A DNA stretch of 64,000 nt from Humulus lupulus (taxonomy: Eukaryota; Streptophyta; Magnoliopsida; Rosales; Cannabaceae): assembly GCF_963169125.1 (NCBI RefSeq), contig NC_084795.1, forward strand, positions 264,053,042-264,117,041, read 5' to 3'. The position numbers and the translations under genes were made by a program. Under the pieces are notes generated by a model. It was given only the letters and a program-made list of their open reading frames with translations, was not told where the DNA came from and did not search any database. Positions 9,984-20,830 of the stretch are shown piece after piece; the stretch's first letter is position 1; the number at the start of each line of letters is the position of its first letter.

Positions 9984-11483
9984 AAAGCCTCTACAGCAGG
10001 AGCTTATCAGTGCTGGAATCGATGTGATTATAGGCAAGTTGGCTAAACTTGTCTATCCAATCGAATCTGCTAGAGGACATACGGATTGGTCAGAGACATG
10101 ATGACACGCTAGCAGCACATATGGAAGCAGTCAGAGAAGGCAAGAATACAGATTTCTCAATATCTAGCCAAGGATTATTGAGATATAAGGATCGAGTATG
10201 CGTGCCAAGTGATCGAAGTAATAAGAGGACGATTCTAGAAGAAGCGCACAATACCCCGTACTCAGTTCATCCAGGGTCTACCAAGATGACTCATGACATC
10301 AAGGCAGTCTATTGGTGGCCAGGGATGAAGAAGGAGATAGCGAAGTATGTATCTAAATGTCTGGTATGCCAACAAGTGAAAGCGGAGCATCAGCGGCCTG
10401 TAGGTTTAATGCAACCGCTTAGCATACCAAATGGAAGTGGTACGATATAGCCATGGACTTCGTGACGGGTCTGCCAAAGACAAATAAGCAGCATGATTCC
10501 GCTTGGATAGTCATAGATAGACTAACCAAGTCGGCTCATTTTCTGCCTGTTAAGACTTCATATACGGAGGACCAATATGCAGACATCTACATCCAAGAGA
10601 TTGTACGATTGCATGGAATCCCCAAGACGATAGTGTCAGATAGAGGATCAGTAATTACGTCAAGATTTTGGAGAAGCTTACAGCAAGCTATGGGTACTAA
10701 GTTAAGCCTTAGTACAGCTTCCATCCTCGGACAAATGGGCAGTCTGAGCGTACGATTCAGATCTTAGAAGATATGCTACGCGCATGTGCAATTGATTTCA
10801 AAGGATCATGAAACAAGTACTTACCACTGATCAAGTTCTCGTACAACAACAGCTACCAGTCGACGATCGGAATAGCACCTTATGAGTTGCTATATGGAAG
10901 AAGGTACCGATCACCGTTGCACTGGGATGAGGTAGGAGAAAGGCAGCTTCTAAGGCCCGAAGCTGTTAGACAAGCTCAAGAAGCAGTAACGCTTATTAGA
11001 CAGCGTATGCTAGCTGCTCAAAGCCGTCAGAAAAGATATGCGGATACCAAGCGACGCGATGTGGAATCCTAAGTTGGAGATCAAGATATCTCCTATGAAA
11101 AGTGTTAAGCGGTTCGGAAAGAAAGGCAAGCTTAGTCCCCGATTCATAGGTCCTTTTAGATATTGGACAAAGTGGGAACAGTTGCGTATAGACTAGCCCT
11201 ACCGCCAGCACTAGCCGATAGTCACAACGTCTTCCACATCTCGATGTTACGCAAGTATGTGTCGGACCCATCTCACGTCCTCAAGTACGATACGATAGCG
11301 CTCCAGAAAGACTTAAGTTACGAGGAACGACCGATTAGCACCCTAGATAGAGGGATGAAGTAGTTACGGTCTAAGAGCCTTCCTATAGTCAAAGTCTTAT
11401 GGAGCAATAGTTCTGAACGCGAGGCAACGTGGGAGTGAGAGGCGGACATGCAAGGCCGGTATCCGGAGTTATGTGATAAGTAA
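9984..11483 (+). pseudogene. integrase and chromodomain-like tail remnant
   Basis: The HHCC zinc domain (HPGSTKMTHDI, CLVCQQVKAEH) lies in a long frame at 10049-10450. The catalytic core starts at 10453 (MDFVTGLPKTNKQHDSAW, later VSDRGSVITSRFW) and shifts frame near 10760. The C-terminal part (RLALPPALADSHNVFHIS) is at 11163-11360. After a stop, a chromodomain-like segment (VKVLWSNSSEREATW) lies near 11400-11440. Stops at 10448-10450, about 10766, 11070 and 11361 make it non-functional. The tail is the main reason for calling a chromovirus. Confidence 0.82.
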
Positions 11484-11502
11484 ATTTCGAGGACAAAATT
11501 CT

Positions 11503-11519
11503 TTTTAGTAGGGGAGAAT
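11503..11519 (+). other. polypurine tract
   Basis: TTTTAGTAGGGGAGAAT ends exactly at the start of the 3' LTR, where the plus-strand primer of an LTR retrotransposon must lie. Confidence 0.8.
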
Positions 11520-13431
11520 TGTAGAGTCCAAGAACTTTACTTAGCTAAGATAGATAATAGTATGATAGTATTTATAGCATTATCTTTGTTACTGTGGATT
11601 TTTGGTTCAGACCGGGAATTATTTGGACACTCATAGTAGTACTTATAGATTTTCTAAGTTTAATCTATAGTTTAAGAATATTAAGTATAACCTAAGGTTT
11701 GATTAATGTGACTGATATTAAGGATTATATTTATTATATTATAAGGTTTAGACATCAACCAATAGGATTTTAAGCACATGTTATGAATGGTAATTAAGGA
11801 TTAAGTATTTTTGAGGATTAAATTAAATAAGGGTAAAGTTTGAATGTTATAGGGTCAGTCAGCAGCCTTGAGTACGTTGAGGGCTTAGTCAAGGCTGTTT
11901 ACTCCATTCAAACTTAGCTAAAAATGTGTAAATTCGTGTTTAAATATTCAGCGTATGCCGATATATCGCAGCTATAGGGGGCGATATATCGCAGCACGTA
12001 GATACGGAAAACACGAATCGATGCACGGTCGCCTCGGGAACAAAGGTCCAGGCGATATATCGCCTATAGGGGGCGATATATCGCCTCCACCAGCATATGT
12101 TCAAATGTTTTTGAATTCATTTCCTTTCAGCCATTCAAACTCCTTCAACAGTCCAGCATCTTTTGAACGAGTCTTCAGCCTCTGCTGAACGATTATTCAA
12201 ATGATTTTCACTTAAAAAGCCATTATTTTTATTCAAGTAAAATCAAGATATTTTCATTCCCAAACTCTATAAATAGGACCTAGTACCCAGCCATTATTCA
12301 CCATTTGCTCTAAGTTCAGAGGCTGCTAGTGTTAAGTGAGTGTGAGAGTGTAAACACTTGGTTTGGGGAAAAACTATAAGCTTAAACATCATAAGCTTAT
12401 CAAACACTTTGGGAAGTGAGTGCTATAGTATTTCGGTGGATGTTAGATTGATCTTGCAATCTTTGAGGTAAACCCAAAACTCTAGTTTCTTTCTGTATTT
12501 TATGTTATTTCCTTTCTCAAAACCTTCTACTCAGTCCCCTAACCTCATTCTTATTTTGGTTAGGGAATCCAAGTTCTTAAGCACTTAAGTTGTGGTAAGC
12601 ATATTTTCTTTTAATGGTTTAGTCTTCCTATTCTCTTTCATTTCATCTCCTTTCTTTAGACTCACTCTTTCTTATGGTTTTAGGAGTGTTCCAAAGGTCC
12701 CAACTCAGTCCATAATCCCGGTAACTTTGGTAAGGAAAATAGGCTAGAATCTATATGTTTATGTTTATGTTATCTTATGTGTTATGTTATGATATGTTAT
12801 GAATATGTTATGAATATGTTATGCATGTGTTTGTTGTAGGCTTGGGCTTATGCCCTATTTGACTAACAAGACCCCAAAAAGATTGTGGGCATAAGCCTAT
12901 TTAGCTGGTAGGACCCCACTAATCTCATGGGCATAAGCTTGTTTAGTCTATGGGACCCCAAGTAATAATGGCCATTATAATAAGTGTATTATGTGTTATG
13001 ATATGTCTTTACGTTTATTATGAAATTTATGTGTATGACTATGTGTTAGATTTTCCTTGCTGGGCATTAGGCTCATTCCTTTCTGTTTATGTGCAGGAAA
13101 TAAGCTTTAGAGGCGGTAAGATTCGTGACGCTTAGAGGATGTGTATCGATGGTGAATGGAGTCAAGGGGCCTAGCGTTATTCGATTCGAGGATGTAGTCT
13201 TCTTTATGTTTTTATGGTTTTAAATGTATTTTTCCGCATCTTCTATGTAACCCTTTTTACTTTAAGTTATTTTTGTTTTAAAGACAATGGGTACCCATAT
13301 CCTACTTATTTTTATGAAAGTAACCTTTGTTTCTACAAGTTTATAATAAATTATGGTATTTCCGCAAAAATGTAAGTTTTATGTATAGATTCGTTAATGG
13401 TCCAAATAGTCTAGATTAGTGGGTCATTACA
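11520..13431 (+). repeat. 3' LTR of the chromovirus element
   Basis: 1,912 bp, the same length as the 5' LTR. Reading both in register I see one difference, C at 12938 for T at 5576. It is followed by AATAA, the second copy of the target duplication. Confidence 0.95.
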
Positions 13432-13522
13432 AATAAGAAGAGTTATAATTGAATAAAGAAGAAAAAAATGTTTTGTTTTGATTATTAACACACTTATAAA
13501 TATGAACAAATAAATTGAGAAT

Positions 13523-14719
13523 TATGCCACCTCTTCAATCCCATCGGACAAAATTTCAGCTCGGAGGACAGATAATTGTAGCAAGACGAATTTCCAATAA
13601 CAAGACTTGGCTTGTGCAGCATCAGCCAATGCATGCCACTAAAAGGAAAAAAAATCCCATAATTATGAACATTTATTAGCAAAGAGCCAAAGAAATAGAC
13701 TTGTGCCTAAAGAAGTATTTTTAAATAATTGATATCAAAAAACTGCAAATTATGTCTTCTTCTCAGGATCCATAATATAAAAAAGTTTCCATTAAGTTTA
13801 AATTTTGTATATAACTTTGACAAGGTGAGTCAGATTTTTGTTCAAACCATTTAAAGTTAAGATAATGTCACTTTCTTGTAACTACTAGTATTTTAATCTA
13901 ACCAAATATAATTTCTTCTCTCCCATTCCAAGGCTAATTAGATAATGTTAGAACCATGATTTAAAAGTTGGTACGAGCTCTAGATTACACTCATTTCAAA
14001 ATTCCACACCACCACTGTGATAGAATTGTCCATAATATCAAACTACAGTAGCCCTAGATAAAATGCATTAGACTTATTTGATTTTGTAGCTGCTCCTCGT
14101 ACCACGGTTGAGATCCCTGTTACTTGCTACCAGGTCAATTTACCTCTAAACTCTAACGTGCTGACCCAACAACTCTAACGTGCAAGCAGGGGCTAGCTCC
14201 TCCAAAGAGTCTTCTATCTAAAACAATGGCCAAAAAAATGTGGAAAAGCTAAATCAAATAGATCTAATTTCTACATATAGTGAGTGCTGTGCAGCAACAG
14301 ATATTTATGCTTATAAGCATAATCAATTTCAGCCAGTGAGCTATATAATATTATCCTATATTCTTTCATGATTTCTTCATTTTTAATTAATTAAAATATC
14401 CTTGCTATAGTGACTATTGAACACTTTCAGCATCAATCTACCCCTTTGAACCAAAGCTCTATTATTAAGCAAGAATGCATGCACATGTGTCTATAATATC
14501 ATGAAAGAATCATTAATATTCTTAAAATTATAACAATTCATAAGGGGTCCTTAGAAGAGATTGAGCACGAGCAAGAGCTTCAAATCCTTGGGACACTTTG
14601 TTCTTCTCAAAACCAATCTTTGCAATTGCACACTTCAAGAAAGCACCTATGATAAGAAAGAGGCATAACAAGGCCGCTAGAAAAAGAAGGTACAATATCC
14701 TAACCTCTTTGCTCTAATA
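13523..14719 (-). pseudogene. scrambled partial copy of the PARC6 gene
   Basis: Three blocks of the PARC6 gene of this window are joined here. 13523-14090 is the reverse complement of about 28807-29372 (late intron 10 and the first two-thirds of exon 11). 14091-14153 is a forward-oriented copy of 24661-24723 (end of exon 1 and start of intron 1, including its splice donor). 14160-14719 is the reverse complement of about 25833-26450 (intron 4 end, exon 5, intron 5, start of exon 6). Read on the reverse strand it is a PARC6 copy lacking about 2.3 kb, with a 63-bp exon 1 piece inserted backwards at the join. Introns are retained, so it arose by DNA duplication, not retroposition. Differences from the parent are scattered, so it is old enough to have drifted. 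It encodes nothing useful. Confidence 0.92.
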
Positions 14720-16270
14720 TAATTCACCGTGTAACAAGTGGTGTCTTAGGTGTTGATGTGCTTATCCTGACAATGGCATGGATTTCTCATCATAATGATG
14801 GCAGTAATACATTGAACTCTCATTTAAAAATACCCATAAAACATCATATCAAATTTCTTATCCAATTCATGCCTAAAATGCCTTAAACCACCTAGATCGA
14901 GCGTTAAATTTATCTTAGACATTTGGAGAAATTTTGACAGAGTTTCCCCTTAATTTTAGCTATCCTCAAATATCAAAATCAACCAATAATCAACATCAAA
15001 TAACCTGTCATAACCATATATCCCAAATACCAACATGATTCATCATAAAGTTATCATATACCGATTTTGATAAAATTCTAATCTCCTAGATCATCACCCA
15101 AATTAAATGAGTCTCCACATCTATTCAAACATTTATAAACATATATACTCTCTTATAAACTCAATCAAATAACCAAAAAATCAGTTTGTACTCCAAGAAC
15201 CCCAAAAACCTCATAAAACACAAAATTTCACTACCGAGCAACTTTTCGGCGAAAACAATCTCTTCTAGATTTTCTAAACCTCAAACCACTTGGAAACCAC
15301 CAAGAAATATATTAACAAGAGATAAAACACCATAGATAAGCTCTCAGCAAAATTCAAAAAACATATTTTAACTTCCAAGTACAAGAACTTACCATAAAAA
15401 GGCTAGAACTAAGCTTAATCCACTTCTTTGGCTTTGATTTCACTTGGATCTCCTTAGAATTTCTTCAAACCAGCCAAGAAATGGTTTTTGGTTTTCTTTT
15501 CTCTCTGTTTTTCAGAGTAATGGTCGTGCAAAGTGATAAGGTTGATGAAAATTCTTTATTTTCAATGATTTGGCCTTATTGTATCAAAATTTGACACCTT
15601 TCACCTCATCATTTCACCTTTTGACTTATGAAAACCTTATCACTTCAATAATTCCGACTTAATCATCTGCTAGACCTATTATCCTTATGTGTAAGACACT
15701 CACACCAAACCTTAGGTCCATATGAGTTCATACCCAATAGTTATGCTTACCCGATCGAGCGTAGCACACTTATGCTAAGCTCGTTTTCACTTTGCATCAA
15801 TACCACTGATTATGTATACCTCCAATCAAGAATTGATCTAATGGTTCTAAAACCATTTTTACTTCATCAATGAGACCTTAATCATACCTCAATTATATTT
15901 GGTAAATCCACTAATACTCAATTTTACCTCGAAATACTAGTAATCGACATTGTACTATTTTTCACCACTTAACATCTTTTGCCTTCTATATCTCACTTTC
16001 CTCACTTAATTCCATGCCTTGTCCATATTTTTCATACTTTCTTATATCTTGAGCACATCAAACACCCATAAAAGACAACTCAAATGCCACCAGGTTAATA
16101 ATATTGAGCATACATATAGACATCACATACACAACTTTTATACTTATACATGAAAACACTTATAAGAATATGCATATGCTCAAATTATACATATTGTATG
16201 ATATGTAATGCAATGCAATGCAATCATGTGATTATTGGCTATATTATATCAAAATAATGTGGGTGCTACA
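14720..16270. other. AT-rich region without recognisable gene
   Basis: No coding region on either strand. The composition and the lack of long frames suggest decayed repeat DNA, perhaps an old LTR, but I see no terminal repeats. A short run of ATGCA units lies near 16206-16222, just before the viral block. Confidence 0.4.
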
Positions 16271-16694
16271 CCAAGTATGGCTCCGAGACTTAAAAATGAA
16301 TAATATAGATATTATTATAGGATTAGATTTTCTATTAAAACAAAACGGAGGCATTAATATTACTAAAGACTATGTTAATATTTATAAAATGGCTAGTATT
16401 ATACCCATTCAATCAGAGTTGTTGCGGAAGCATGGTGGCTATCCTAGTAATTTAGAAAACACCCAATGTAACTGTAAAATATTAGGATCATATAAAAATT
16501 TAATAGAAGAAAATGAACTAGTAGATATAATAAAAGAAATAAAACTAGATAGAGAAGTAATAACAAGAAAATAATTATACGAATTAATATTTAGTAACGA
16601 TATAGAACATTTAATATATAAACTACAAAAACAAGAAAATATCGGAGACAGTATGAAAAATTTAAAACAAAATGATAATCCAATATGTAAATTA
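16271..16694 (+). pseudogene. duplicated protease-region fragment of an endogenous pararetrovirus
   Basis: A 424-bp segment corresponds base for base, with few changes, to 22953-23376 of the larger viral block. It encodes the same protease-region protein, including the IIGLDFLLKQNGG motif typical of retropepsin C-terminal parts. Both edges are abrupt: unrelated DNA before 16271 and different sequence after 16694. It is a separate copy made by rearrangement or a second insertion. Confidence 0.9.
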
Positions 16695-16842
16695 GTAGGC
16701 TTGTAATAAATATTATGTTAGTAGATGAATCAAGTAAATATAGTTACAAATGTCAAATATAGTAGGTTATAATAAATGTTATGTTATCATATAATGTTAG
16801 TAGCTGAATACATTGTATATATCAGATGTTAGTTATTGTAGG
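16695..16842. repeat. inverted counterpart of the repeat at 18950-19100
   Basis: The stretch around 16736-16790 (ATATAGTTACAAATGTCAAA and the ATAATAAATGTTATGTTAT that follows) is the reverse complement of sequence at about 19030-19080. It marks the inner edge of the reverse-oriented viral block. Confidence 0.7.
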
Positions 16843-17136
16843 TTAATAATCAGTAATATTTATGATTGTCTGATTTCTACTTTTGAAAATGTCACTTTTA
16901 ATACTTTCTAATAAAGTTATTTGACCAGATATAAATTTATAGCTAATATTATATTCTTTGTTTAATAACTGGATATGATGTTCGTCAAAAGCGTTTACTA
17001 TATTTTGTGATAAATTATCAAACTGATTATCTAAGCTTTCTTTTAGTTCATTTATTAATATATCTATATTATTACTATCTATACTGAGTTGACAGAGTTT
17101 ATTGGTATATTTTTCTATATCTCTAGGTACGTTCAT
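16843..17136 (-). pseudogene. reverse-strand small N-terminal ORF of an endogenous pararetrovirus
   Basis: A 97-codon reverse-strand ORF, rich in Ile, Asn and Lys. Its C-terminal part resembles in pattern the forward ORF region ending near 19755 (hydrophobic-polar heptad look, ending after an NI-type motif). On the reverse strand it follows the RNase H tail and the promoter-bearing spacer, which is the order expected around a circular caulimovirid genome. It is probably the start of the viral coding region in a second, inverted copy. The family assignment rests mainly on context. Confidence 0.5.
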
Positions 17137-17880
17137 AGATTCCCGGTATTTTTAGTTTATAATAACTTCTTATATATAGTTTATAATTGATTATAAAAAT
17201 AGTTGTTCTTATAGATATGAAAAAGACTTGGGTTTTGAGAATAAACTTTATATTCATATGATAGTAGAGTGTGGATAAAATATTTTTACTGAAACTGCAA
17301 TTCTCCTGAAAAATCTTCTTATCATGTAAATTTATTATTTTCTCATATAAAAGGTGACGTATCTATGCATATTCATATCTAGGGTGAACTTCAACACAAC
17401 TTTTAACAAGCCTATCAATAGCATAAACAAGTTTAATGAAGCAATGCCTAGATCCTATTATATGCAATAACCAATGTTTTTATCCCTCTGAAATAATTTA
17501 AATACCTGATAGAAGATCCTTGAGAAAACTTGAAATTTCTGAAAAAAGATTCACCTTCCCCTTCTACTATCGCAAGGTGTTTTAGCAATGGTAACCCATT
17601 TTGTTAATAAACTTATAAAATATTATACAATAGAAGAGAAAGCTAAGTTTGATGGTTTTCAAGACTTAGAGGTTTCTCTGAGTTTAGAGAATAAGATTTA
17701 AAAAGAAAAGAAGTCAGTCTACAAGCCAGACTCCTTAGCTTATTTATACCGAAATAAAAAGGTATCCTCCATTATTTTATTAAAGTGAGGATAAGATGAT
17801 AATGTTAACTATTAATGAGATTTTATCTTTTCTGAAAAGATATGATGCATAGCACATGGGCGGCTACCTTTGGTCTTTGT
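17137..17880 (-). promoter_or_regulatory. intergenic/leader region of the inverted viral copy, with TATA box
   Basis: There is no ORF. On the reverse strand a TATA box (GGTATAAATA, forward coordinates 17741-17750) lies between the end of the polyprotein and the next ORF. This is where caulimovirids carry the promoter of the pregenomic RNA. The motif string TAAAAAGAAAAGAAGTC next to it also appears at about 19198-19216, before the forward ORF. Function is inferred from position. Confidence 0.5.
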
Positions 17881-18740
17881 GAAAAGAGCATCTTATCTTT
17901 AAATCAGACTTTTAAATCGTAGTGCTTCCCATAGTAGGGTCTTCAAGTCCAAGGCGGTCGATGGAGTGCTCTGTTGCTGAAGTTGTTGTCGAAAGGCATC
18001 CACTTGAAGCTTAAGACTAGTAATTTGGTCCCAACAGGCTTCATTTTCTTATTTTAATTTTTTGTTTACTAATTCTTTCTCTATTATTATTTTATTATAA
18101 TAAATACAATTGGGGCAATTTAATTCAGTTACTTTTTCTTTCCCCTTATCTTTTGTCTCGTCATAATAATTGAGACCCCAATACATAATAGCAGCTTTAG
18201 TGGCTTCTTCATAATTTACTTGCCATTTCCAAAGGGCATTATTAAATTTATCTACTATTTCGGCTATTGATTGTCATGACTTATATAATCCTGGTTTTTT
18301 CCCTTGAAATACTAAATAATAATAAAAAAATTTCTTACTTTGGAAATATTCTACTAGGCATTTTAGTACTGCCTGGAAATATCTAGGATTATTAAATAGA
18401 TAGACGTGATGAAGATTATCTAATAAACATTGTTGTTCTTTACTAATGGCCTTGTGAGGGATATATATGGTTTCACTATTGCCATAACAATGTAATACTA
18501 ATTCTCCGAAGGATATTGCCTCACCTTTTTCCATTGGCTAACCATATATTATTTTGTCTACTGCTTGCTTGTTTGCCATTTGGGCTCTGGGCTGTATTCC
18601 AGGCCTATACATTCTTGGACGAAATGGTTGTTGGTCCATCAGTATTATAAATTAATCGAGATAATACATCAGCATAATAATTATCTTTTCCTTTAGATAA
18701 TTATACTAGCTATAATAAAAGATAGGCGTGATATTCTTGT
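17881..18740 (-). pseudogene. reverse-strand RNase H end and C-terminal extension of an endogenous pararetrovirus
   Basis: The reverse strand begins near 18740 with the end of an RNase H-like domain (a YYADVLSR-type motif read across 18660-18690). It continues into a long C-terminal extension, of which 18534-18274 is uninterrupted (MEKGEAISFGELVLHCYGN to GKKPGLYKS). A stop at the 18274 end and further stops before about 17900 break it. No reverse transcriptase core lies upstream of it in this orientation, so the copy is partial. Confidence 0.65.
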
Positions 18741-18769
18741 GTCTTCTACTTAAGGATCCAGATTAAATA

Positions 18770-18960
18770 TCTAGGATTATTAAATAGATAGGCGTGATGA
18801 AGATTATCTAATAAACATTATTGTTCTTTACTAATGGCCTTGTGAGGGATATATTTGGTGTCACTATTGCCATAACAATGTAATATTAATTCTCCAAAGG
18901 AGATTGCCTCACCTTTTTCCATTGGCTGACCATATATTATTTTGTCTACTATATTTGACA
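18770..18960 (-). repeat. direct duplicate of the viral segment at 18385-18570
   Basis: This block repeats the sequence at about 18385-18570 in the same orientation with scattered substitutions, starting ATATCTAGGATTATTAAATA and ending with TTTTGTCTACT. It is a second piece of the same viral C-terminal region, placed upstream of it on the reverse strand. Confidence 0.85.
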
Positions 18961-19100
18961 TTTCTAACTATATAATATATATTATTATATACATATTTCA
19001 CTTATATGTATTAACCTTCTAACATTATAACATAACATTTATTATAAGTTTACTATATTTGACATTTCTAACTATATAATATATATTATTATACACATAC
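18950..19100. repeat. two tandem copies of an AT-rich unit
   Basis: The segment CTATATTTGACATTTCTAAC plus the ATATATTATTATA that follows occurs near 18949 and again near 19050, about 100 bp apart. An inverted relative lies at 16736-16790. These repeats frame the inverted viral block. Confidence 0.75.
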
Positions 19101-19153
19101 TTCACTTATAAATATAGAATACTCTGAAACCATATTTCATTTATATATTAAAG

Positions 19154-19165
19154 TGGTACCAGAAT
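19154..19165 (+). other. weak tRNA-Met primer-site-like sequence
   Basis: TGGTACCAGAAT about 100 bp before the first forward viral ORF resembles the caulimovirid primer site TGGTATCAGAGC, with 3 mismatches in 12. Position fits; sequence match is imperfect. Confidence 0.3.
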
Positions 19166-19254
19166 CAGAACGATATTACAATTTTCAAGCTTACAATTTT
19201 TAAAAAGAAAAGAAGTCCAGTTTTTATTAATTTTTAATAATATAAAATTAATTT

Positions 19255-19755
19255 ATGAAAACAGATACAAACAATATAATTAAAAAATATTGCTTACTTG
19301 ATAACAATAGTAAAGATTCTTCTAATAACTGTCATACTTATCATATTTCTAGTAAAGATTGTGAGATAAATAAGTTAGCTAAATCTCAAAATCTTATACA
19401 AGATAAGATCTATTATATTATAAGAATATTAAAAAGAAAATTTATAAAGATTAATAAAACTATTAAACCTAGTCTTAAAGACCAAGAGTTTTAAAATAAA
19501 ATATTAGATAATATAGACTATATTAAAAAACAAATAACTAATACAAATAATAAAATAGAATTTTTTTTAATAAATATTGAAACATTTCCTAGTAAGAAAG
19601 AAATAAAATATTTATTAGAATACGTTAACAAACAACCTAAAATAGTTGAAATAGAGACTAAACAATTAATAACAGATCAATATCTCTTATTTAAAAAGGA
19701 TATAGAAGAATTAAAGACACACGTACAAAATATTTGTAATATAGTTCTTTCTTAA
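19255..19755 (+). pseudogene. first ORF region of the forward pararetroviral block
   Basis: The frame starts at ATG 19255, is stopped by TAA at 19492-19494, then stays open to about 19755. It is Lys, Asn and Ile rich and looks helical. I recognise no enzyme motif. Small coiled-coil or virion-associated proteins occupy this place in several caulimovirids, but the match here is by position only. Confidence 0.5.
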
Positions 19756-19769
19756 TTCATGCTTTATTT

Positions 19770-20057
19770 ATGTCTTTCAATAACCCTGATTATATTGTTG
19801 CAAATAATCTAGATAAAGATTTTGATGATAATAGAGATTTAGAAGGTTTTAGTTCTTCTGCTACATCTGGTCAAGATAAAGCTAGAAACCATCAACTTAA
19901 TACTATAATTGAATTATTAATAAAATTGCATGAAAAAATAGATAAAATAAGTGAAAGAATAAATAGACAAGAACCACAAAAAAATAATAAAATTGAAACT
20001 GACATAGATCAGCTGGTAAAACAGGTTAGTAAATTAAAAATTGAGGAAAAGTGGTAA
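19770..20057 (+). pseudogene. coiled-coil ORF of the pararetroviral block
   Basis: A complete 95-codon frame with an ATG start. Residues 40-75 show regular Leu/Ile spacing (LLIKLHEKIDKISERI) typical of a coiled coil. The N-terminal half is acidic. It may be a virion-associated protein or the N-terminus of the large polyprotein, which continues in broken frames beyond the stop. Confidence 0.5.
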
Positions 20058-20289
20058 TACAAAATAAAAAAGTATTTAGTAATAAATTTGAAAGATATGT
20101 CGAACAGATCAAGCTAGCCAAGCCAGACACAAGTAAATAGTCATTTTGGTACTCTAAGGAATAGTAGATCCTTAAGTAGAAGATTTACTGGCATTTTAGA
20201 TCGAATAACTAGTAATAATAACTAAGAAATATTATCTCTAGATGAAGTAATAGATATTAATGAATCCTATGATAGATTTACACAAGAAA

Positions 20290-20795
20290 CATTAGTATTA
20301 AATAATGCCCGACAATTATACTATACCGGAAGATGGCAGCCTAATAGAGGCATTTTCAGTCATCAAAGAGAAATACCAATAATAGTCAATGATAACAACT
20401 ATCAAAATTTACAAATAATCCCTAACGAAACTATTATAAACCTCATAAAAGAAGACAAATATAAATATATTCATCAAGGTTTGTATATAATAGGAATAAA
20501 AGGACTAGTAAGGAAAAAATTAGAAGCAAAAGTTTTATTAATATTATATGATGAAAGTATAGAAGATGATAGAAAAAGTATTATCTCTATGATGGAAGTA
20601 GACATGAATAATAATTACGGATTATTCTTTGTAACTCTAGACTTTATGATGATGATTAAAGACATGGGAAGTATTAAACTAAGAATTCAAAGTAAAGGAT
20701 ACGGAAATATAGACCGAGAAAACCTCATAATATGTACAGGATTTCAAGGAAAATTAATACATAATACTAGCATTAGATTTAATTTTAAAATATAA
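20290..20795 (+). pseudogene. movement-protein domain (30K type) of the pararetrovirus
   Basis: The open part from 20481 carries the pattern of the caulimovirid 30K-superfamily movement protein: a GIKGLVRKKLEAKVLLILYD segment, a conserved Asp-containing stretch (EVDMNNNYGLFFVTLDFM), and the closing CTGFQGKLIHNTSIRFNF. The region upstream to about 20290 is coding-like, with the same family flavour. In viruses this protein forms tubules that carry the virus through plasmodesmata. There is no independent start codon at the edge of the open part, and frames are broken on both sides, so it is a relic of a longer polyprotein. Confidence 0.8.
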
Positions 20796-20830
20796 AAAGT
20801 AATAGAAACCTTCAAAGTAAAGGAATAAAA

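Larger units (their letters stand above)
4158..13431 (+). mobile_element. complete Ty3/gypsy chromovirus-type LTR retrotransposon, gag-pol degenerate
   Basis: The element is 9,274 bp long. It is bounded by two LTRs of exactly 1,912 bp and by the perfect 5-bp target duplication AATAA (4153-4157 and 13432-13436). In order it has a primer site complementary to initiator tRNA-Met, a leader with an extra ORF, gag, protease, reverse transcriptase, RNase H, integrase, a chromodomain-like tail and a polypurine tract. The domain order, with integrase last and a C-terminal chromodomain-like segment, points to a plant chromovirus, most like the Tekay/Del group. Gag-pol is broken by many frameshifts and stops, so the copy is non-autonomous. 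The LTRs differ at one position that I can see (5576 T versus 12938 C), so insertion was recent. Confidence 0.95.

Noticed and set aside
13494..13682. 62-codon reverse ORF that resembles a frame at 29212
   Set aside because: Both are out-of-frame readings across intron 10 and exon 11 of PARC6 or its copy, not genes.
16218..16574. Forward ORF of 118 codons as a stand-alone gene
   Set aside because: The first part is non-viral flanking sequence, and the rest is the duplicated viral protease fragment.
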